A stretch of 64,000 nt of DNA from DATAOG01 sp963798075 (GTDB lineage: Bacteria > Pseudomonadota > Alphaproteobacteria > Geminicoccales > Geminicoccaceae), in contig CAWCRU010000032.1 of NCBI GenBank assembly GCA_963798075.1, positions 173,485 through 237,484 of the forward strand, given 5' to 3'. Shown one piece after another: positions 33,239 to 42,792 of this stretch. Under the pieces are notes generated by a model. The model had not been told where the DNA came from. It searched no databases and worked only from the letters and a program-made list of their open reading frames with translations. Position numbers and translations under genes: made by a program. Every line of letters starts with the position of its first letter. The stretch's first letter is position 1.

Positions 33239-34252
33239 ATGACCCCGCGCAGGTTCCTCATCGCAGCGCTCCTCGCCCTGATCCTCGTCCCCTTGGGCGG
33301 CCCGGGCGCGATCGATGCGCAGGAGATGAAATTCTTCCGGATCGGCACCGGCGGGGTCGCCGGCACGTACTACCCGATCGGGGGTCTGATCGCGGATATC
33401 ATCAGCAGCCCGCCCGGGGCCCGGCCCTGCGACAAGGGCGGCAGCTGCGGCGTGCCGGGCCTGGTCGCGATCGCGCAGAGCTCGAACGGCTCGGTCGCCA
33501 ATGTCAACGGCATCAAGTCGGGCACGCTGGAGAGCGGCTTCGTCCAGTCGGACGTCGCCTACTGGGCCTACACCGGGACCGGGATCTTCGAGGGCCAGGG
33601 CAGGGTCGACAACCTGCGCGCGATCGCCAGCCTCTACCCGGAGACCATCCACATCGTGACGCGCAAGGGCGCCGGCATCGCCTCGGTGCGCGACCTCAAG
33701 GGCAAGCGCGTGTCGCTCGACGAGCCGGGCTCGGGCACCCTGGTCGACGCCCGCATCATCCTCGAGGCGTTCGGCCTTTCGGAGGCCGACATCCAGCCCG
33801 AGTACATCAAGCCGAGCCCGGCGGTCAGCAAGATCCGGGACAACGAGCTCGATGCCTACATCATCGTCGCCGGCTACCCGACCGGGTCGGTGGTCGAGCT
33901 CGCCTCGAGCGTCGGCTGCGACCTCGTGCCGATCGAGGGTCCCGAGGTCGACGCCCTGCTGCAAAAGTATCAGTTCTTCGCCAAGGACGTGATCCCGGCC
34001 GGCGTCTACGAAGGCGTCGGCGAGACCCCGACGATCAGCGTCGGCGCCCAGTGGGTGGTGGGCGCCGAGGTCGACGAGGAGCTGATCTACGGCATCACCA
34101 AGGCGCTCTGGAGCCCGAGCGCGCGCCAGCTGCTCGACCATGGCCACGCCAAGGGCAAGTCGATCACCCTCGAGACCGCGCTCGACGGCATCGGCATCCC
34201 CCTGCATCCCGGTGCGGAGCGCTACTACCGCGAGGTAGGCCTGCTGCACTAG
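33239..34252 (+). CDS. TAXI-family TRAP transporter solute-binding subunit
   Basis: 337 aa. A signal peptide at about residues 1-28 (ending IDAQE) is followed by FFRIGTGGVAGTYYPIGGLIADI, SSNGSVANVNGIKSGTLESGFVQSDVAYWAYTGTG and GKRVSLDEPGSGT. This is the TAXI periplasmic binding fold. It works with the fused permease 34 bp downstream for Na+-dependent uptake, probably of dicarboxylates or glutamate-like compounds. The start at 33239 is preferred, as 33149 gives a non-signal extension. Confidence 0.93.
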   Translation: MTPRRFLIAALLALILVPLGGPGAIDAQEMKFFRIGTGGVAGTYYPIGGLIADIISSPPGARPCDKGGSCGVPGLVAIAQSSNGSVANVNGIKSGTLESGFVQSDVAYWAYTGTGIFEGQGRVDNLRAIASLYPETIHIVTRKGAGIASVRDLKGKRVSLDEPGSGTLVDARIILEAFGLSEADIQPEYIKPSPAVSKIRDNELDAYIIVAGYPTGSVVELASSVGCDLVPIEGPEVDALLQKYQFFAKDVIPAGVYEGVGETPTISVGAQWVVGAEVDEELIYGITKALWSPSARQLLDHGHAKGKSITLETALDGIGIPLHPGAERYYREVGLLH

Positions 34253-34286
34253 CGGGCGGCAACGGCGGCCGCCCGCCTTCCTCCCT

Positions 34287-36293
34287 ATGGCGGGGCCCCA
34301 ACCGCTCTTGACGCCCGCCGCAGCCGCGATCGACCCGGAGACGAGCTTCCGGCCGCTCGCCGCGCCGGCGTCCTGGATCGTCGGCGGGCTGTTGGTCGGC
34401 CTCTCCGCCTTCCACTACTACACCTCGGGGTTCGGCCTGCTGCGCGATGCGACCCATCGGGGCATTCATCTCGCCCTCGTGCTGAGCCTGATCTTCCTGG
34501 TCTATGCCGGCGGCCGGCAGCCGGCGCAGGCGCCGCCGGCCTCGCTCTGGCGCCCGGCCGGCCTGCCGCTGGTCGACTGGCTGCTGGCGCTCGCCGCCGC
34601 CCTCGCCGCCCTCTACGTCCCCTGGGACTTCGACAGCCTGGCCTTCCGGGTCGGCGCGCCGCTCAAGATCGACGTCGTCTTCGGCAGCGTCATGATCTTC
34701 GTGGTCCTCGAGGCGACCCGCCGCGCGATGGGGCCGACCCTGCCGCTGATCGGCCTGATCTTCATCGTCTACGCCCTGTTCGGCCAATACGCGCCGGGCG
34801 TTCTGGTCCATCCCGGCGCCAGCTGGACGGGCCTCGTCAACCACCTCTACCTGACCAGCCAGGGCATCTACGGCATCGCGGTCGGCGTGGTCGCGACCTA
34901 CGTCTTCCACTTCGTCCTGTTCGGCGTGCTCGCGACCCGGATCGGGCTGGGCCAGCTGTTCATCGATCTCGCCTCGGTCGTCGCCGGCCGGTTCGCGGGC
35001 GGGCCCGCCAAGGTCGCGGTCGTGGCCTCAGCGCTACTCGGCATGATCTCGGGCTCCTCGATCGCCAACACCGTGACCACGGGCGCGCTCACCATCCCGG
35101 CGATGCGCAGGACCGGCTACCCCGCCCATTTCGCCGCGGCGGTCGAGGCGACCGCGAGCGCCGGCGGCCAGATCACGCCGCCGATCATGGGGGCGGCCGC
35201 CTTCATCATGGTCGAGTTCCTGCAGATCCCCTATCGCGAGATCATCCTCGCGGCCCTCGTGCCGGCCTCGATGCACTACCTGGGCGTGTTCAGCATGGTC
35301 CATCTCGAGGCCAAGCGCCTGGGCCTGCGCGGCCTGCGCGCGGACGAAATGCCGCCGCTCGGCCGCATCCTGCGCACCAACTGGCTGAGCCTGATCCCGC
35401 TCGTGCTGCTGGTCACGATCATCGTCCGCGGCCAGACCCCCTATCTCGCCGCCTTCTGGGGGATCACCGGCTGCCTTGCGATCGGCATCTTGCGCCCGCA
35501 CGACCGCCTGGGCCCGCGCGACCTGCTCGACGCCTTTCAGCTCGGCGCCAAATACGCACTCGCGGTCGGCGCCGCCGCCGCCACGGTCGGCATCGTGATC
35601 GGGGTCGTGTCGCTGACCGGGATGGGCTTCAAGCTGTCGTTCATGATCACGAGCCTGGCCGGCGATCTCGGCCAGGCGATCGCGCTGCGGGTGCCGTTCG
35701 GCCTGGTCAGCGCCGACGAGCTGGCGCTGTTCTTCACGCTCGTGCTGACCGCGATCGCCTGCATCCTGATGGGCGCCGGCATCCCGACCACCGCGACCTA
35801 CATCATCCTGGTCACGGTCGCAGCACCGGCGCTCGGCCTCTTGGGCCTCGCGCCCCTGGTCGCGCATTTCTTCGTCTTCTATTTCGGCGTCCTCGCCGAC
35901 ATCACGCCGCCGGTGGCGCTCGCCGCCTACGCCGCTGCCAGCATCGCCGGCGCCGATCCGGTACGCACCGGCAACACCGCCTTTCGCCTGGCCGCGGCCA
36001 AGGCGCTGGTGCCGTTCGTGTTCGCCTACGCGCCGGTGATGCTGATCGTCACCGACGACTTCGCCTGGCTGCCGTTCGTCACCACCACGCTCGGCTGCGC
36101 GCTCGGCGTGCTGTCCCTGGCCGTCGCGCTGACCGGCTTTCTCGCGGACCGCCTGAGGCTCTGGGAGCGCCTGCTGGCGGGCGGCGCCGCGCTGCTCCTG
36201 GTCGCCCCCGGCGTCCCGAGCGGAGCGCTCGGCCTTTTGCTCCTGACGCCCGTGGCCTGGCGCCAGCTCCACGCCGCCCGACTCGCCGCCTGA
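34287..36293 (+). CDS. TRAP transporter permease, fused 4TM/12TM
   Basis: 668 aa. N-terminal DctQ-like helices (residues ~25-140) and a C-terminal DctM domain with LGMISGSSIANTVTTGALTIPAMRRTGYPAHFAAAVEATASAGGQITPPIMGAAAF. The closing LADITPPVALAAYAAASIAGADPVRTGNTAF is the usual TAXI-permease signature. It forms an inner-membrane channel with the binding protein at 33239. Confidence 0.95.
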   Translation: MAGPQPLLTPAAAAIDPETSFRPLAAPASWIVGGLLVGLSAFHYYTSGFGLLRDATHRGIHLALVLSLIFLVYAGGRQPAQAPPASLWRPAGLPLVDWLLALAAALAALYVPWDFDSLAFRVGAPLKIDVVFGSVMIFVVLEATRRAMGPTLPLIGLIFIVYALFGQYAPGVLVHPGASWTGLVNHLYLTSQGIYGIAVGVVATYVFHFVLFGVLATRIGLGQLFIDLASVVAGRFAGGPAKVAVVASALLGMISGSSIANTVTTGALTIPAMRRTGYPAHFAAAVEATASAGGQITPPIMGAAAFIMVEFLQIPYREIILAALVPASMHYLGVFSMVHLEAKRLGLRGLRADEMPPLGRILRTNWLSLIPLVLLVTIIVRGQTPYLAAFWGITGCLAIGILRPHDRLGPRDLLDAFQLGAKYALAVGAAAATVGIVIGVVSLTGMGFKLSFMITSLAGDLGQAIALRVPFGLVSADELALFFTLVLTAIACILMGAGIPTTATYIILVTVAAPALGLLGLAPLVAHFFVFYFGVLADITPPVALAAYAAASIAGADPVRTGNTAFRLAAAKALVPFVFAYAPVMLIVTDDFAWLPFVTTTLGCALGVLSLAVALTGFLADRLRLWERLLAGGAALLLVAPGVPSGALGLLLLTPVAWRQLHAARLAA

Positions 36294-36471
36294 CCGGTAT
36301 TGGCTTACTGCCAGAGCAGACCGGCGTTTCTGGCACAGTCCGGATGCCTGGCTGCCCGGCGGACGAGGCGCGCATCGGCGGTGACAGACGGGCGGGCGGG
36401 CATCATCTTCTCGGAACCGCAATCGATAGCAAACACAGCGACCGCCGGAGGCCACCGTCGAGGCTTGCGGA

Positions 36472-37449
36472 TCAAATCGCCTGGTCGGCGGCCGAGCTTC
36501 GGAAGCGGAGCTCGCAGCGCACACCATGCGGCTCGAACGCGAGCGCGACGGCGCCGTCGAGCTCGTGGACGATGCCGGTCTCGATCAGCCGGGTGCCGAA
36601 GCCACGCCGCCCGGGCGGCGAGACCCTGGGCCCGCCGCGCTCCTGCCACAGGAGCGCCACCTGCTGCCCGCCGGCCGCGTCTACCTCGCACCAGCTGACC
36701 TCGACGGTGCCGGCATCGGTCGAGAGCGCCCCGTATTTGGCGGCATTGGTCGCGAGCTCGTGCAGGGTCATGCCGACGCTCAGCACCGCCTTCGAAGGCA
36801 GCATCACGTCTTCGCCCGCGAGCTTGAGGCGGTCCTGCCGCTCGAGGAAGGGCGCCAGCTGCGCGAGGATCAGAGCGCGCAGCCCGGTTCCGGCCCAGTT
36901 GGTCTCGACCAGCAGATCATGGGCGCCGGCGAGCCCAACGAGGCGCCCCTGGAACGCGTCCGCGAAGGCCTCGAGCGAGCCCCCGTGCCGGAGCGTCTGG
37001 CTGGCGACCGATTGGACCACGGCCAGCATGTTCTTGACCCGATGCCGCAGCTCCAGGAGCACGAGCTCCAGCCGCTGCTCGGCCCGCTTGCGCTCGGTGA
37101 CGTCCATGCAGACGCCGGTCATGCGCAGCGGCCTGCCCTGCCCGTCGAGGACCATGCGTCCCTTGCCCTCGACCCAGCGCTCGCCGCCGGAGCCCGCGAG
37201 CCGGTATTCGATGCGGTAGTCGCCGCCGCGCGCCACGACGTCCTCAATCCTGGCCATGACCGTCTCGCGATCACGTGGGTCGACGTCCGCAAGGAAGCTC
37301 CCGAAATCGCCCCCGAACGACCCGCGCGGCAGGCCGTGAATGCCCTCCAGGATGTCCGACCAGTGCACCCGGCCGGTCTGGACGTCCCAATGCCAGATGC
37401 CGACGTTCGCGGCTTCGAGGGCAAAGCGCAGCTCGCTCGGGCGTCTCAC
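36472..37449 (-). CDS. PAS-domain HWE-family histidine kinase
   Basis: 325 aa, soluble. An N-terminal PAS domain (LRFALEAANVGIWHWDVQTGRVHWSD, with PAC segment MTGVCMDVTERKRAE) is followed by the HWE kinase core: LRHRVKNMLAVVQSVASQT, the N-box HELATNAAKYGALS and LLWQERGGP. It lacks transmembrane helices, so it senses a cytoplasmic cue, perhaps light or redox. No response regulator lies next to it. 180 bp of unassigned sequence separate it from the TRAP permease. Confidence 0.88.
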   Translation of the reverse strand: MRRPSELRFALEAANVGIWHWDVQTGRVHWSDILEGIHGLPRGSFGGDFGSFLADVDPRDRETVMARIEDVVARGGDYRIEYRLAGSGGERWVEGKGRMVLDGQGRPLRMTGVCMDVTERKRAEQRLELVLLELRHRVKNMLAVVQSVASQTLRHGGSLEAFADAFQGRLVGLAGAHDLLVETNWAGTGLRALILAQLAPFLERQDRLKLAGEDVMLPSKAVLSVGMTLHELATNAAKYGALSTDAGTVEVSWCEVDAAGGQQVALLWQERGGPRVSPPGRRGFGTRLIETGIVHELDGAVALAFEPHGVRCELRFRSSAADQAI

Positions 37450-37547
37450 CGGCCTGCGCCTGCTGTGGCTCCTGCGGTACGGGCAGGGCCTCCGCTGTCG
37501 ACCCGTAGGCCACGCTCCCCGTTCACGGACGCGCTCCCAAGATGATG

Positions 37548-38687
37548 TTATGCGCGCGTCAGGCTAGCACGCGCCGGCGCTGCCGTCTCCTTCGCATCCC
37601 GGCCCTCTCGCCCGATCGGGGGCGCGCCTTGAGCGGCCGGCTTCAGGATCACGCGGCCGCGGACGCGGCCGGCGCGCAGGTCGTCGAGCGCCTGGGGCGC
37701 GGCATCGAGCGGCCGGATGTCGAGCGGGATCGGCGGCACCTTGCCCGCCTGGCCGAGCGCGATCACCGCCTGCAGCTCCTCGAGCGTGCCGACGTAGGAG
37801 CCGCGCAGGGACAGCGAGCGCTGCGGCATGAGCGGCAGCGGCACCGAGAGCGCGCCGCCGAACAGGCCGACCACGATCAAGGTGCCGCCCTTGCGCAGCA
37901 CGTCCATGCCAAAGCGCGCGGTCTGCGGCGCGCCGACGAAGTCGATCGCGGCCTTCACCCCGCCCTTGGTCAGCTCGAGCACCTTCCTGGCCGCATCCGG
38001 CTGACCGTTGTCGATCGTCTCGAAGGCGCCCGCCTGGCGCGCGATCGCCCGCTTCTCGGGGTCGATGTCGGCGACGATCAGCTTCGCCGCCACGACCGAG
38101 GGCGCGATCTCGACCCCGCTCAAGCCCACGCCGCCGGCGCCGATCATGACCAGGAAATCGTCCTCGCGCAGGGGCGCCACCTTCTGGATCGCGCTGTAGG
38201 CGGTGAGCCCGGCGCAGGCGTAGGTGCAGGCGAGCTCGGTCGGAATACCGTCGTAGGGGACCAGATACATCGGATGCGGCACGATCACGTGGTCGCTGTA
38301 GCCGCCCGGCACGCGCGCGCCCAGGAACTTGGGCGTGAGGCACCACTGCTCGCGCTCGTGCAGGCAGATCGCGCAGTGCCGGCAGCCGATCCAGGGGAAC
38401 GCGACGCGGGCGTCGCCGATCCGGACGCCTTCGGCATCGGGCCCGAGCGCCTCGACCACGCCCACGATCTCGTGGCCAAGCGTCAGCGGCAGCGTCGCGC
38501 CGAGCTTCGCGAGCTCGGCCCGCTTGCCGTCGCCGAGGTCGAAGTAGCCATCATTGATGTGCAGATCGCTGTGGCAGATACCGGCCGCGGTCACCCGCAG
38601 CAGGACCTCGGTCCCCGTCGGGGTCGGCGTCGGCTGCTCGCGCAGCTCGACCCTCTGCCCCCATTCGACGATCTGGTAGCTGCGCAT
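37548..38687 (-). CDS. Zinc-dependent NAD(P)-alcohol dehydrogenase
   Basis: 379 aa MDR-superfamily enzyme. Catalytic zinc Cys in AAGICHSDLHI, His in GHEIVGVVEALGP, and a structural zinc-type Cys set (IGCRHCAICLHEREQWC). The Rossmann motif is VMIGAGGVGLSGVEI, then VADIDPEKRAIA. The C-terminal ~25 residues after VILKPAA are an extra tail. It oxidises primary alcohols or reduces aldehydes. No neighbour reveals the substrate. Confidence 0.9.
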   Translation of the reverse strand: MRSYQIVEWGQRVELREQPTPTPTGTEVLLRVTAAGICHSDLHINDGYFDLGDGKRAELAKLGATLPLTLGHEIVGVVEALGPDAEGVRIGDARVAFPWIGCRHCAICLHEREQWCLTPKFLGARVPGGYSDHVIVPHPMYLVPYDGIPTELACTYACAGLTAYSAIQKVAPLREDDFLVMIGAGGVGLSGVEIAPSVVAAKLIVADIDPEKRAIARQAGAFETIDNGQPDAARKVLELTKGGVKAAIDFVGAPQTARFGMDVLRKGGTLIVVGLFGGALSVPLPLMPQRSLSLRGSYVGTLEELQAVIALGQAGKVPPIPLDIRPLDAAPQALDDLRAGRVRGRVILKPAAQGAPPIGREGRDAKETAAPARASLTRA

Positions 38688-38710
38688 CGTTTGCCTCCCC
38701 CAAATCCGGC

Positions 38711-39994
38711 TCAGGCTCGATCGACCAGGATCGCCCGGAAATCGTTGACGTTGGTCAGCGTCGGCCCGGTCACCACCAGATCCTCGAGCGCGCTGAAGAA
38801 GCCGTAGCCGTCGTTGTCGGCGAGCATCGCCTTGGCATCGAGCCCGAGCGCCCGGGCGCGGGCGAGCGTATCCGGGGTGATCATGGCGCCGGCGTTGTCC
38901 TCGCTGCCGTCGATGCCGTCGGTGTCGGCGGCGAGCGCGCTGATCCCAAGGGCGCCGTTCAGCTGCACCGCCAGCGCCAGCAGGAACTCGGCGTTGCGCC
39001 CGCCGCGGCCGTGCCCGCGCACGGTGACCGTGGTCTCGCCGCCGGACAGCAGCACGCAGGGCGCCGGCACCGGCTGGCCATGGCGACGTACCTGGAGGGC
39101 GATCGCCGCCAGCACCTTGGCAACCTCGCGCGCCTCGCCCTCGATCGCATCGCCGAGGATCAGGGCATCGAGGCCGCGCTCGCGTGCCACCGCCGCGGCC
39201 GCCTCGAGCGAGGCCTGCGGCCTGGCGACCACGATCGTCCTGGCGTCCGCGAGGCGCGGGTCGCCCGGCTTCGGCGTCTCGTCGGCGGCCGCCCGCAGAT
39301 GCTCGAGGACACTCGCCGGCGCCACGATCCGATAGCGCTCGAGGATCGCCTGCGCGTCCTTGAAGGTCGAGGGATCGGGCACGGTCGGGCCGGAGCCGAT
39401 CACGGCCGGGTCGTCGCCCGGCACGTCCGAGATCAAGAGGCTCACCACCTGCGCCGGATGGGCCGCGGCCGCCAGGCGCCCGCCCTTGATCGCCGAGAGA
39501 TGCTTGCGCACGACGTTCATCTGGCCGATGTCGGCGCCCGAGGCGAGCAGGGCGCGATTGACCGCCTGCTTGTCCTCGAGGGTCAGCCCCGATGCCGGCA
39601 GGGCGAGCAGGGCCGAGGCGCCACCCGAGATCAGGCAGAGCACCAGATCATCCGGGCCGGCGCCGGCCGCGAGCTCCAGGATGCGCCGGGCGGCGTTCTG
39701 ACCGGCGGCGTCGGGCACCGGATGCGCCGCCTCGACCACCTCGATCCTGGTGCAAGGGGCGCCGTGGCCGTAGCGCGTCACCACCAGGCCCTCGAGCGTG
39801 CCGGCCATGTGGCGCTCGACCACCTGCGCCATGGCCGCGGCCGCCTTGCCGGCGCCGAGCACGATCGTCCGCCCCGCGGGCGGCGGCGGCAAGTGCTCGA
39901 GGACCGCCCGTTCCGGCCTCGCCACGGCGAGCGCCGCCTCGAGCAGCTCGCGCAGCAGCGCCTCGCTCTGGATGATCCGTTGCGGCGAACTCAT
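38711..39994 (-). CDS. Glycerate 2-kinase / hydroxypyruvate reductase (MOFRL family)
   Basis: 427 aa. Glycerate kinase type II (GckA/TtuD): IVLGAGKAAAAMAQVVE, EAAHPVPDAAGQNAARRILEL, LCLISGGASALLALPA, VRKHLSAIKGGRLA, SDVPGDDPAVIGSGPTVPDPS, and the MOFRL-type end SGGETTVTVRGHGRGGRNAEF. It phosphorylates D-glycerate to 2-phosphoglycerate, linking glyoxylate or tartrate use to glycolysis. The start at 39994 precedes MSSPQRIIQSEALLRELL. Confidence 0.92.
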   Translation of the reverse strand: MSSPQRIIQSEALLRELLEAALAVARPERAVLEHLPPPPAGRTIVLGAGKAAAAMAQVVERHMAGTLEGLVVTRYGHGAPCTRIEVVEAAHPVPDAAGQNAARRILELAAGAGPDDLVLCLISGGASALLALPASGLTLEDKQAVNRALLASGADIGQMNVVRKHLSAIKGGRLAAAAHPAQVVSLLISDVPGDDPAVIGSGPTVPDPSTFKDAQAILERYRIVAPASVLEHLRAAADETPKPGDPRLADARTIVVARPQASLEAAAAVARERGLDALILGDAIEGEAREVAKVLAAIALQVRRHGQPVPAPCVLLSGGETTVTVRGHGRGGRNAEFLLALAVQLNGALGISALAADTDGIDGSEDNAGAMITPDTLARARALGLDAKAMLADNDGYGFFSALEDLVVTGPTLTNVNDFRAILVDRA

Positions 39995-40053
39995 GACCTC
40001 AAGACGCCATCGCCGACGGTCGCCGTCAAGCCCGCCACCGCGACCGGAAGCGG

Positions 40054-40410
40054 CTAGCTCAGCCGCCAGGCATCGACCAGATGGCGCGGCAGCCGCCACG
40101 GCCGGATCGCGATCAGATCGAAGCGCAGGATGCAGTCGGCATGACCCGGGTGACGCAGGAGGAAGAGCTCGGCCGCGCGCCGCGTGCGCTCGCGTTGCCG
40201 GGGCCCGAGCGCGACCAGCGCCTGCTCCAGATCGCGCCGCGCCTTGACCTCGACGAACGCCACGAGGCGGCCGCGACGGACCACGAGGTCGATCTCGCCG
40301 AGCGGGGTCCGGTAGCGCCGGGCGAGCACCCGATAGCCGCGCGCCCGCAGGCTCCAGGCGGCCAGGGTCTCCGCCCACCGGCCCCAGGCCTGACGCCGCG
40401 CCCGGCTCAT
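40054..40410 (-). CDS. yraN: YraN family protein (UPF0102)
   Basis: 118 aa nuclease-fold protein. It has GRWAETLAAWSLRARGYRVLARRYRTPLGEIDLVVRRGRLVAFVEVKAR, with the E-I-D-x-n-E-V-K nuclease-like core, and a C-terminal HADCILRFDLIAIRP. Function remains uncertain (a resolvase-like role is proposed). The start overlaps the rsmI stop by 4 bp, the arrangement seen in many proteobacteria. Confidence 0.93.
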   Translation of the reverse strand: MSRARRQAWGRWAETLAAWSLRARGYRVLARRYRTPLGEIDLVVRRGRLVAFVEVKARRDLEQALVALGPRQRERTRRAAELFLLRHPGHADCILRFDLIAIRPWRLPRHLVDAWRLS

Positions 40411-41336
40411 GCCTCCTCGGACGGCGGGCGCTCGCGCTGGCGGATGGCCAGCGCCCGGCGATAGACCTCGCGCCGCGAGCGGCCGGTCGCGGCGGCGACC
40501 GCGGCCGCCGCGGCCGCCGGCGCCAGGGTGGCGAGCGCCGCTTCGAGCGCGGCGTCCAGTTCGCCATCGCTCGCCCGCGCGTCGGCTTCCGCCGGCGGCC
40601 CGATCACGAGCACGACCTCGCCCTTGGGCGGCCCGGCGCGCGCATAGTCGGCGGCCAGCCGGTCGAGCGAGCCGCGCCGGACCTCCTCGAAGCGTTTGGT
40701 CAGCTCGCGCGCGACCGCCGCCTCGCGCGGCCCGAGCCCGCGTGCGAGATCGGCCAGCGTCACCGGCAGCCGCCGCGCCGCCTCGAACAGCACGAGCGTC
40801 GCCCGCACGGCGCCCAGCTCCCGCAGCGCGCGCGCGCGCGCCGCGCCGCGCGCCGGCAGGAAGCCCGCGACCAGGAAGCGGTCGGTCGGCAGCCCCGAGA
40901 CCGTGAGCGCCGCGATCGCCGCCGATGGCCCGGGTACGGTCAGCACCTCGATCCCGGCGTCGATCGCCGCCCGCACCAGCTTGTAGCCGGGGTCCGAGAT
41001 CAAGGGCGTGCCGGCATCGGTCGTGAGCGCCACCGCGGCGCCGGCCTCGAGCCGCGCGAGGATCTGCGGGCGCATGCGGGCAGCGTTGTGCTCGTGATAG
41101 GCAAGCAGGGGCCGCTCGATTCGGTGCCGGTGCAGGAGCCCCCCGGTGACGCGGGTGTCCTCGCAGACGACGAGGTCGGCGGCCGCCAGCGCGGCCAGCG
41201 CGCGCGGCGACAGATCGCCGAGATTGCCGATCGGGGTGGCGATCAGGTGCAGGCCCGGCGCGAGTTTACTTCGCCCGGAACCGCCGCTAGGTTGGCCATC
41301 GTCGGAGGCAGCCAAGGCCGGACGGGTCACGCTCAT
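40407..41336 (-). CDS. rsmI: 16S rRNA (cytidine-1402-2'-O)-methyltransferase
   Basis: 309 aa. It has the TP-methylase (SpoU-unrelated, tetrapyrrole methylase-like) fold: LHLIATPIGNLGDLSPRALAAL, DTRVTGGLLHRHRI, TTDAGTPLISDPGYKLV, VPGPSAAIAALTVSGLPTDRF and FEAARRLPVTLADL. It methylates C1402 of 16S rRNA with S-adenosylmethionine. It is divergent from the LpoA-like gene, and their start codons share the CATG at 41334. Confidence 0.95.
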   Translation of the reverse strand: MSVTRPALAASDDGQPSGGSGRSKLAPGLHLIATPIGNLGDLSPRALAALAAADLVVCEDTRVTGGLLHRHRIERPLLAYHEHNAARMRPQILARLEAGAAVALTTDAGTPLISDPGYKLVRAAIDAGIEVLTVPGPSAAIAALTVSGLPTDRFLVAGFLPARGAARARALRELGAVRATLVLFEAARRLPVTLADLARGLGPREAAVARELTKRFEEVRRGSLDRLAADYARAGPPKGEVVLVIGPPAEADARASDGELDAALEAALATLAPAAAAAAVAAATGRSRREVYRRALAIRQRERPPSEEA

Positions 41337-42792
41337 GGCTCAGGCTTGGGCACAGGCAGCGGGGTCGATGCGGGTGAAGTCGGGGGTGGCGGCATCGGGT
41401 CTCGGTCTGCTGCTCCTGCTCGCAGCCTGTGCGTCCGACACGGGACCGGAGTCTGCCAAGACCGTACAACCGCCGGAGGCGAAGGTCGAGTCGCCGCCCG
41501 CAGAGGTCCGGGTCGGGCTGCTCCTGCCGCTCACCGGACCCGCCGCCGATCTCGCGCAAGACATGCTCGATGCGGCGCAGATGGCGCTGTTCGACGTCGG
41601 CCCCAACGATCTGGTCCTGCTGCCGCGCGATACCGCCGGCACGCCGGCGGGTGCCCGCCAGGCGGCCGAGCAGGCGATCGAGGAGGGCGCGGTCGTGGTC
41701 CTCGGACCGCTGTTCAATCAGGCGGTGACGGCGGTCAGCCCGGTCGCGGCGCAGGCCGGGGTCCGCGTGCTCGCGTTCTCCAACGTCACCACGGCCGCGT
41801 CCGACGGCACCTTCCTGCTCGGTTTCCGGCCGGAGGAGCAGGTTCAGCGCGTCGTGCGCTACGCGCTCGAGCGCGTCGAGCGCCGGCCCGACGAGGCGAT
41901 GCCGCCCGGCAGCGAACCGCAGCCGGGCACGACCGACCCGGCCAGCCCGGATCAGGCGCCGCCCGATCAGGCGCCCCTCGATCAGGCGCCCCCCGATCAG
42001 GCACAGGAAGGGCTCCCGGCCGGCCCGGTCCGGATCGCCGGCCTCGCGCCCGACGACGCCTACGGCGCGACCGCGATGGACGCGCTGCGCCGCACGGTGG
42101 TGGCGAGCGGCGGCGAGCTCGGCCAGACCCTCTTCTATCCGTCGGACCAGGCCGATCCCTCGGCGGTGGTGCGGCGGATCGCCAACTATGATGCGCGCAA
42201 GGCGGCGCTCGAGCGCGAACGCGCCCGCCTTCAGAAGCTGAACGACGACCAGTCGCGCCGGGCGCTCGAGCGGCTCAAGACCCTGGACACGCTGGGCCGG
42301 CCGCCGTTCGACGCGATCCTGATCGCCGACGGCGGCGATCGGTTGCGCTCGGTCGCCTCGCTGCTGACCTTCTTCGACGTCGACCCGGCGGCGATCCGCT
42401 TCCTCGGCACGATGCGCTGGCAGGACGATCCGCGGGTGCTGCAGGAGGCGGCGCTGCAGCAGGGCTGGTTCGCGGCCTCGGCACCCGAGAGCCTGGCCGA
42501 GTTCCAGAGCCGGTTTCAGGGCGTCTATGGCCACCCGCCGCAGCAGCTGGCCTCCCTCGCCTATGATGCCACCGCGCTTGCGGTGATCGTCGCCCGCGAT
42601 CTCGGCGACCCGAAGTTCGAGCCGCCGACCTTGGCCAACGCCCAGGGCTTCGCCGGCGCGACCGGGCTGTTCCGGCTGCGTCCGGACGGCCTGGCCGAGC
42701 ACGGTCTCGCCATCCTCGAGGTCGCGGGCGGCAAGGCGCGCACGATCGAGCCGCCGCCGGCGAGCTTCAGCGACCAGCTCGCGGTCCGCTGA
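41335..42792 (+). CDS. LpoA-like penicillin-binding-protein activator lipoprotein
   Basis: 485 aa from 41335 or 474 aa from the Met at 41368, which avoids sharing the rsmI start. The lipobox is LLLLLAAC. The body is a type-I periplasmic-binding fold (VGLLLPLTGPAADLAQDMLDAAQMALFD, VLGPLFNQAVTAV). It matches the alphaproteobacterial LpoA group rather than amino-acid binders. A short Pro/Asp/Gln-rich insert of four 15-bp repeats interrupts the domain (41947-42006). Outer-membrane, periplasmic face. It likely stimulates PBP1A. Confidence 0.8.
   Translation: MAQAWAQAAGSMRVKSGVAASGLGLLLLLAACASDTGPESAKTVQPPEAKVESPPAEVRVGLLLPLTGPAADLAQDMLDAAQMALFDVGPNDLVLLPRDTAGTPAGARQAAEQAIEEGAVVVLGPLFNQAVTAVSPVAAQAGVRVLAFSNVTTAASDGTFLLGFRPEEQVQRVVRYALERVERRPDEAMPPGSEPQPGTTDPASPDQAPPDQAPLDQAPPDQAQEGLPAGPVRIAGLAPDDAYGATAMDALRRTVVASGGELGQTLFYPSDQADPSAVVRRIANYDARKAALERERARLQKLNDDQSRRALERLKTLDTLGRPPFDAILIADGGDRLRSVASLLTFFDVDPAAIRFLGTMRWQDDPRVLQEAALQQGWFAASAPESLAEFQSRFQGVYGHPPQQLASLAYDATALAVIVARDLGDPKFEPPTLANAQGFAGATGLFRLRPDGLAEHGLAILEVAGGKARTIEPPPASFSDQLAVR
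41947..42006 (+). repeat. Four tandem 15-bp repeats inside the LpoA-like gene
   Basis: Units of five codons (CCN GAT CAG GCN CCN), 41947-41961, 41962-41976, 41977-41991 and 41992-42006. They encode PDQAP-like pentapeptides, with the third reading LDQAP and the last PDQAQ. The repeats could expand or contract by slippage. Confidence 0.85.

Noticed and set aside
36294..36471. Candidate short gene between the TRAP permease and HWE kinase
   Set aside because: The only frames are antisense or low-complexity, and no ribosome-binding site or known motif is seen.
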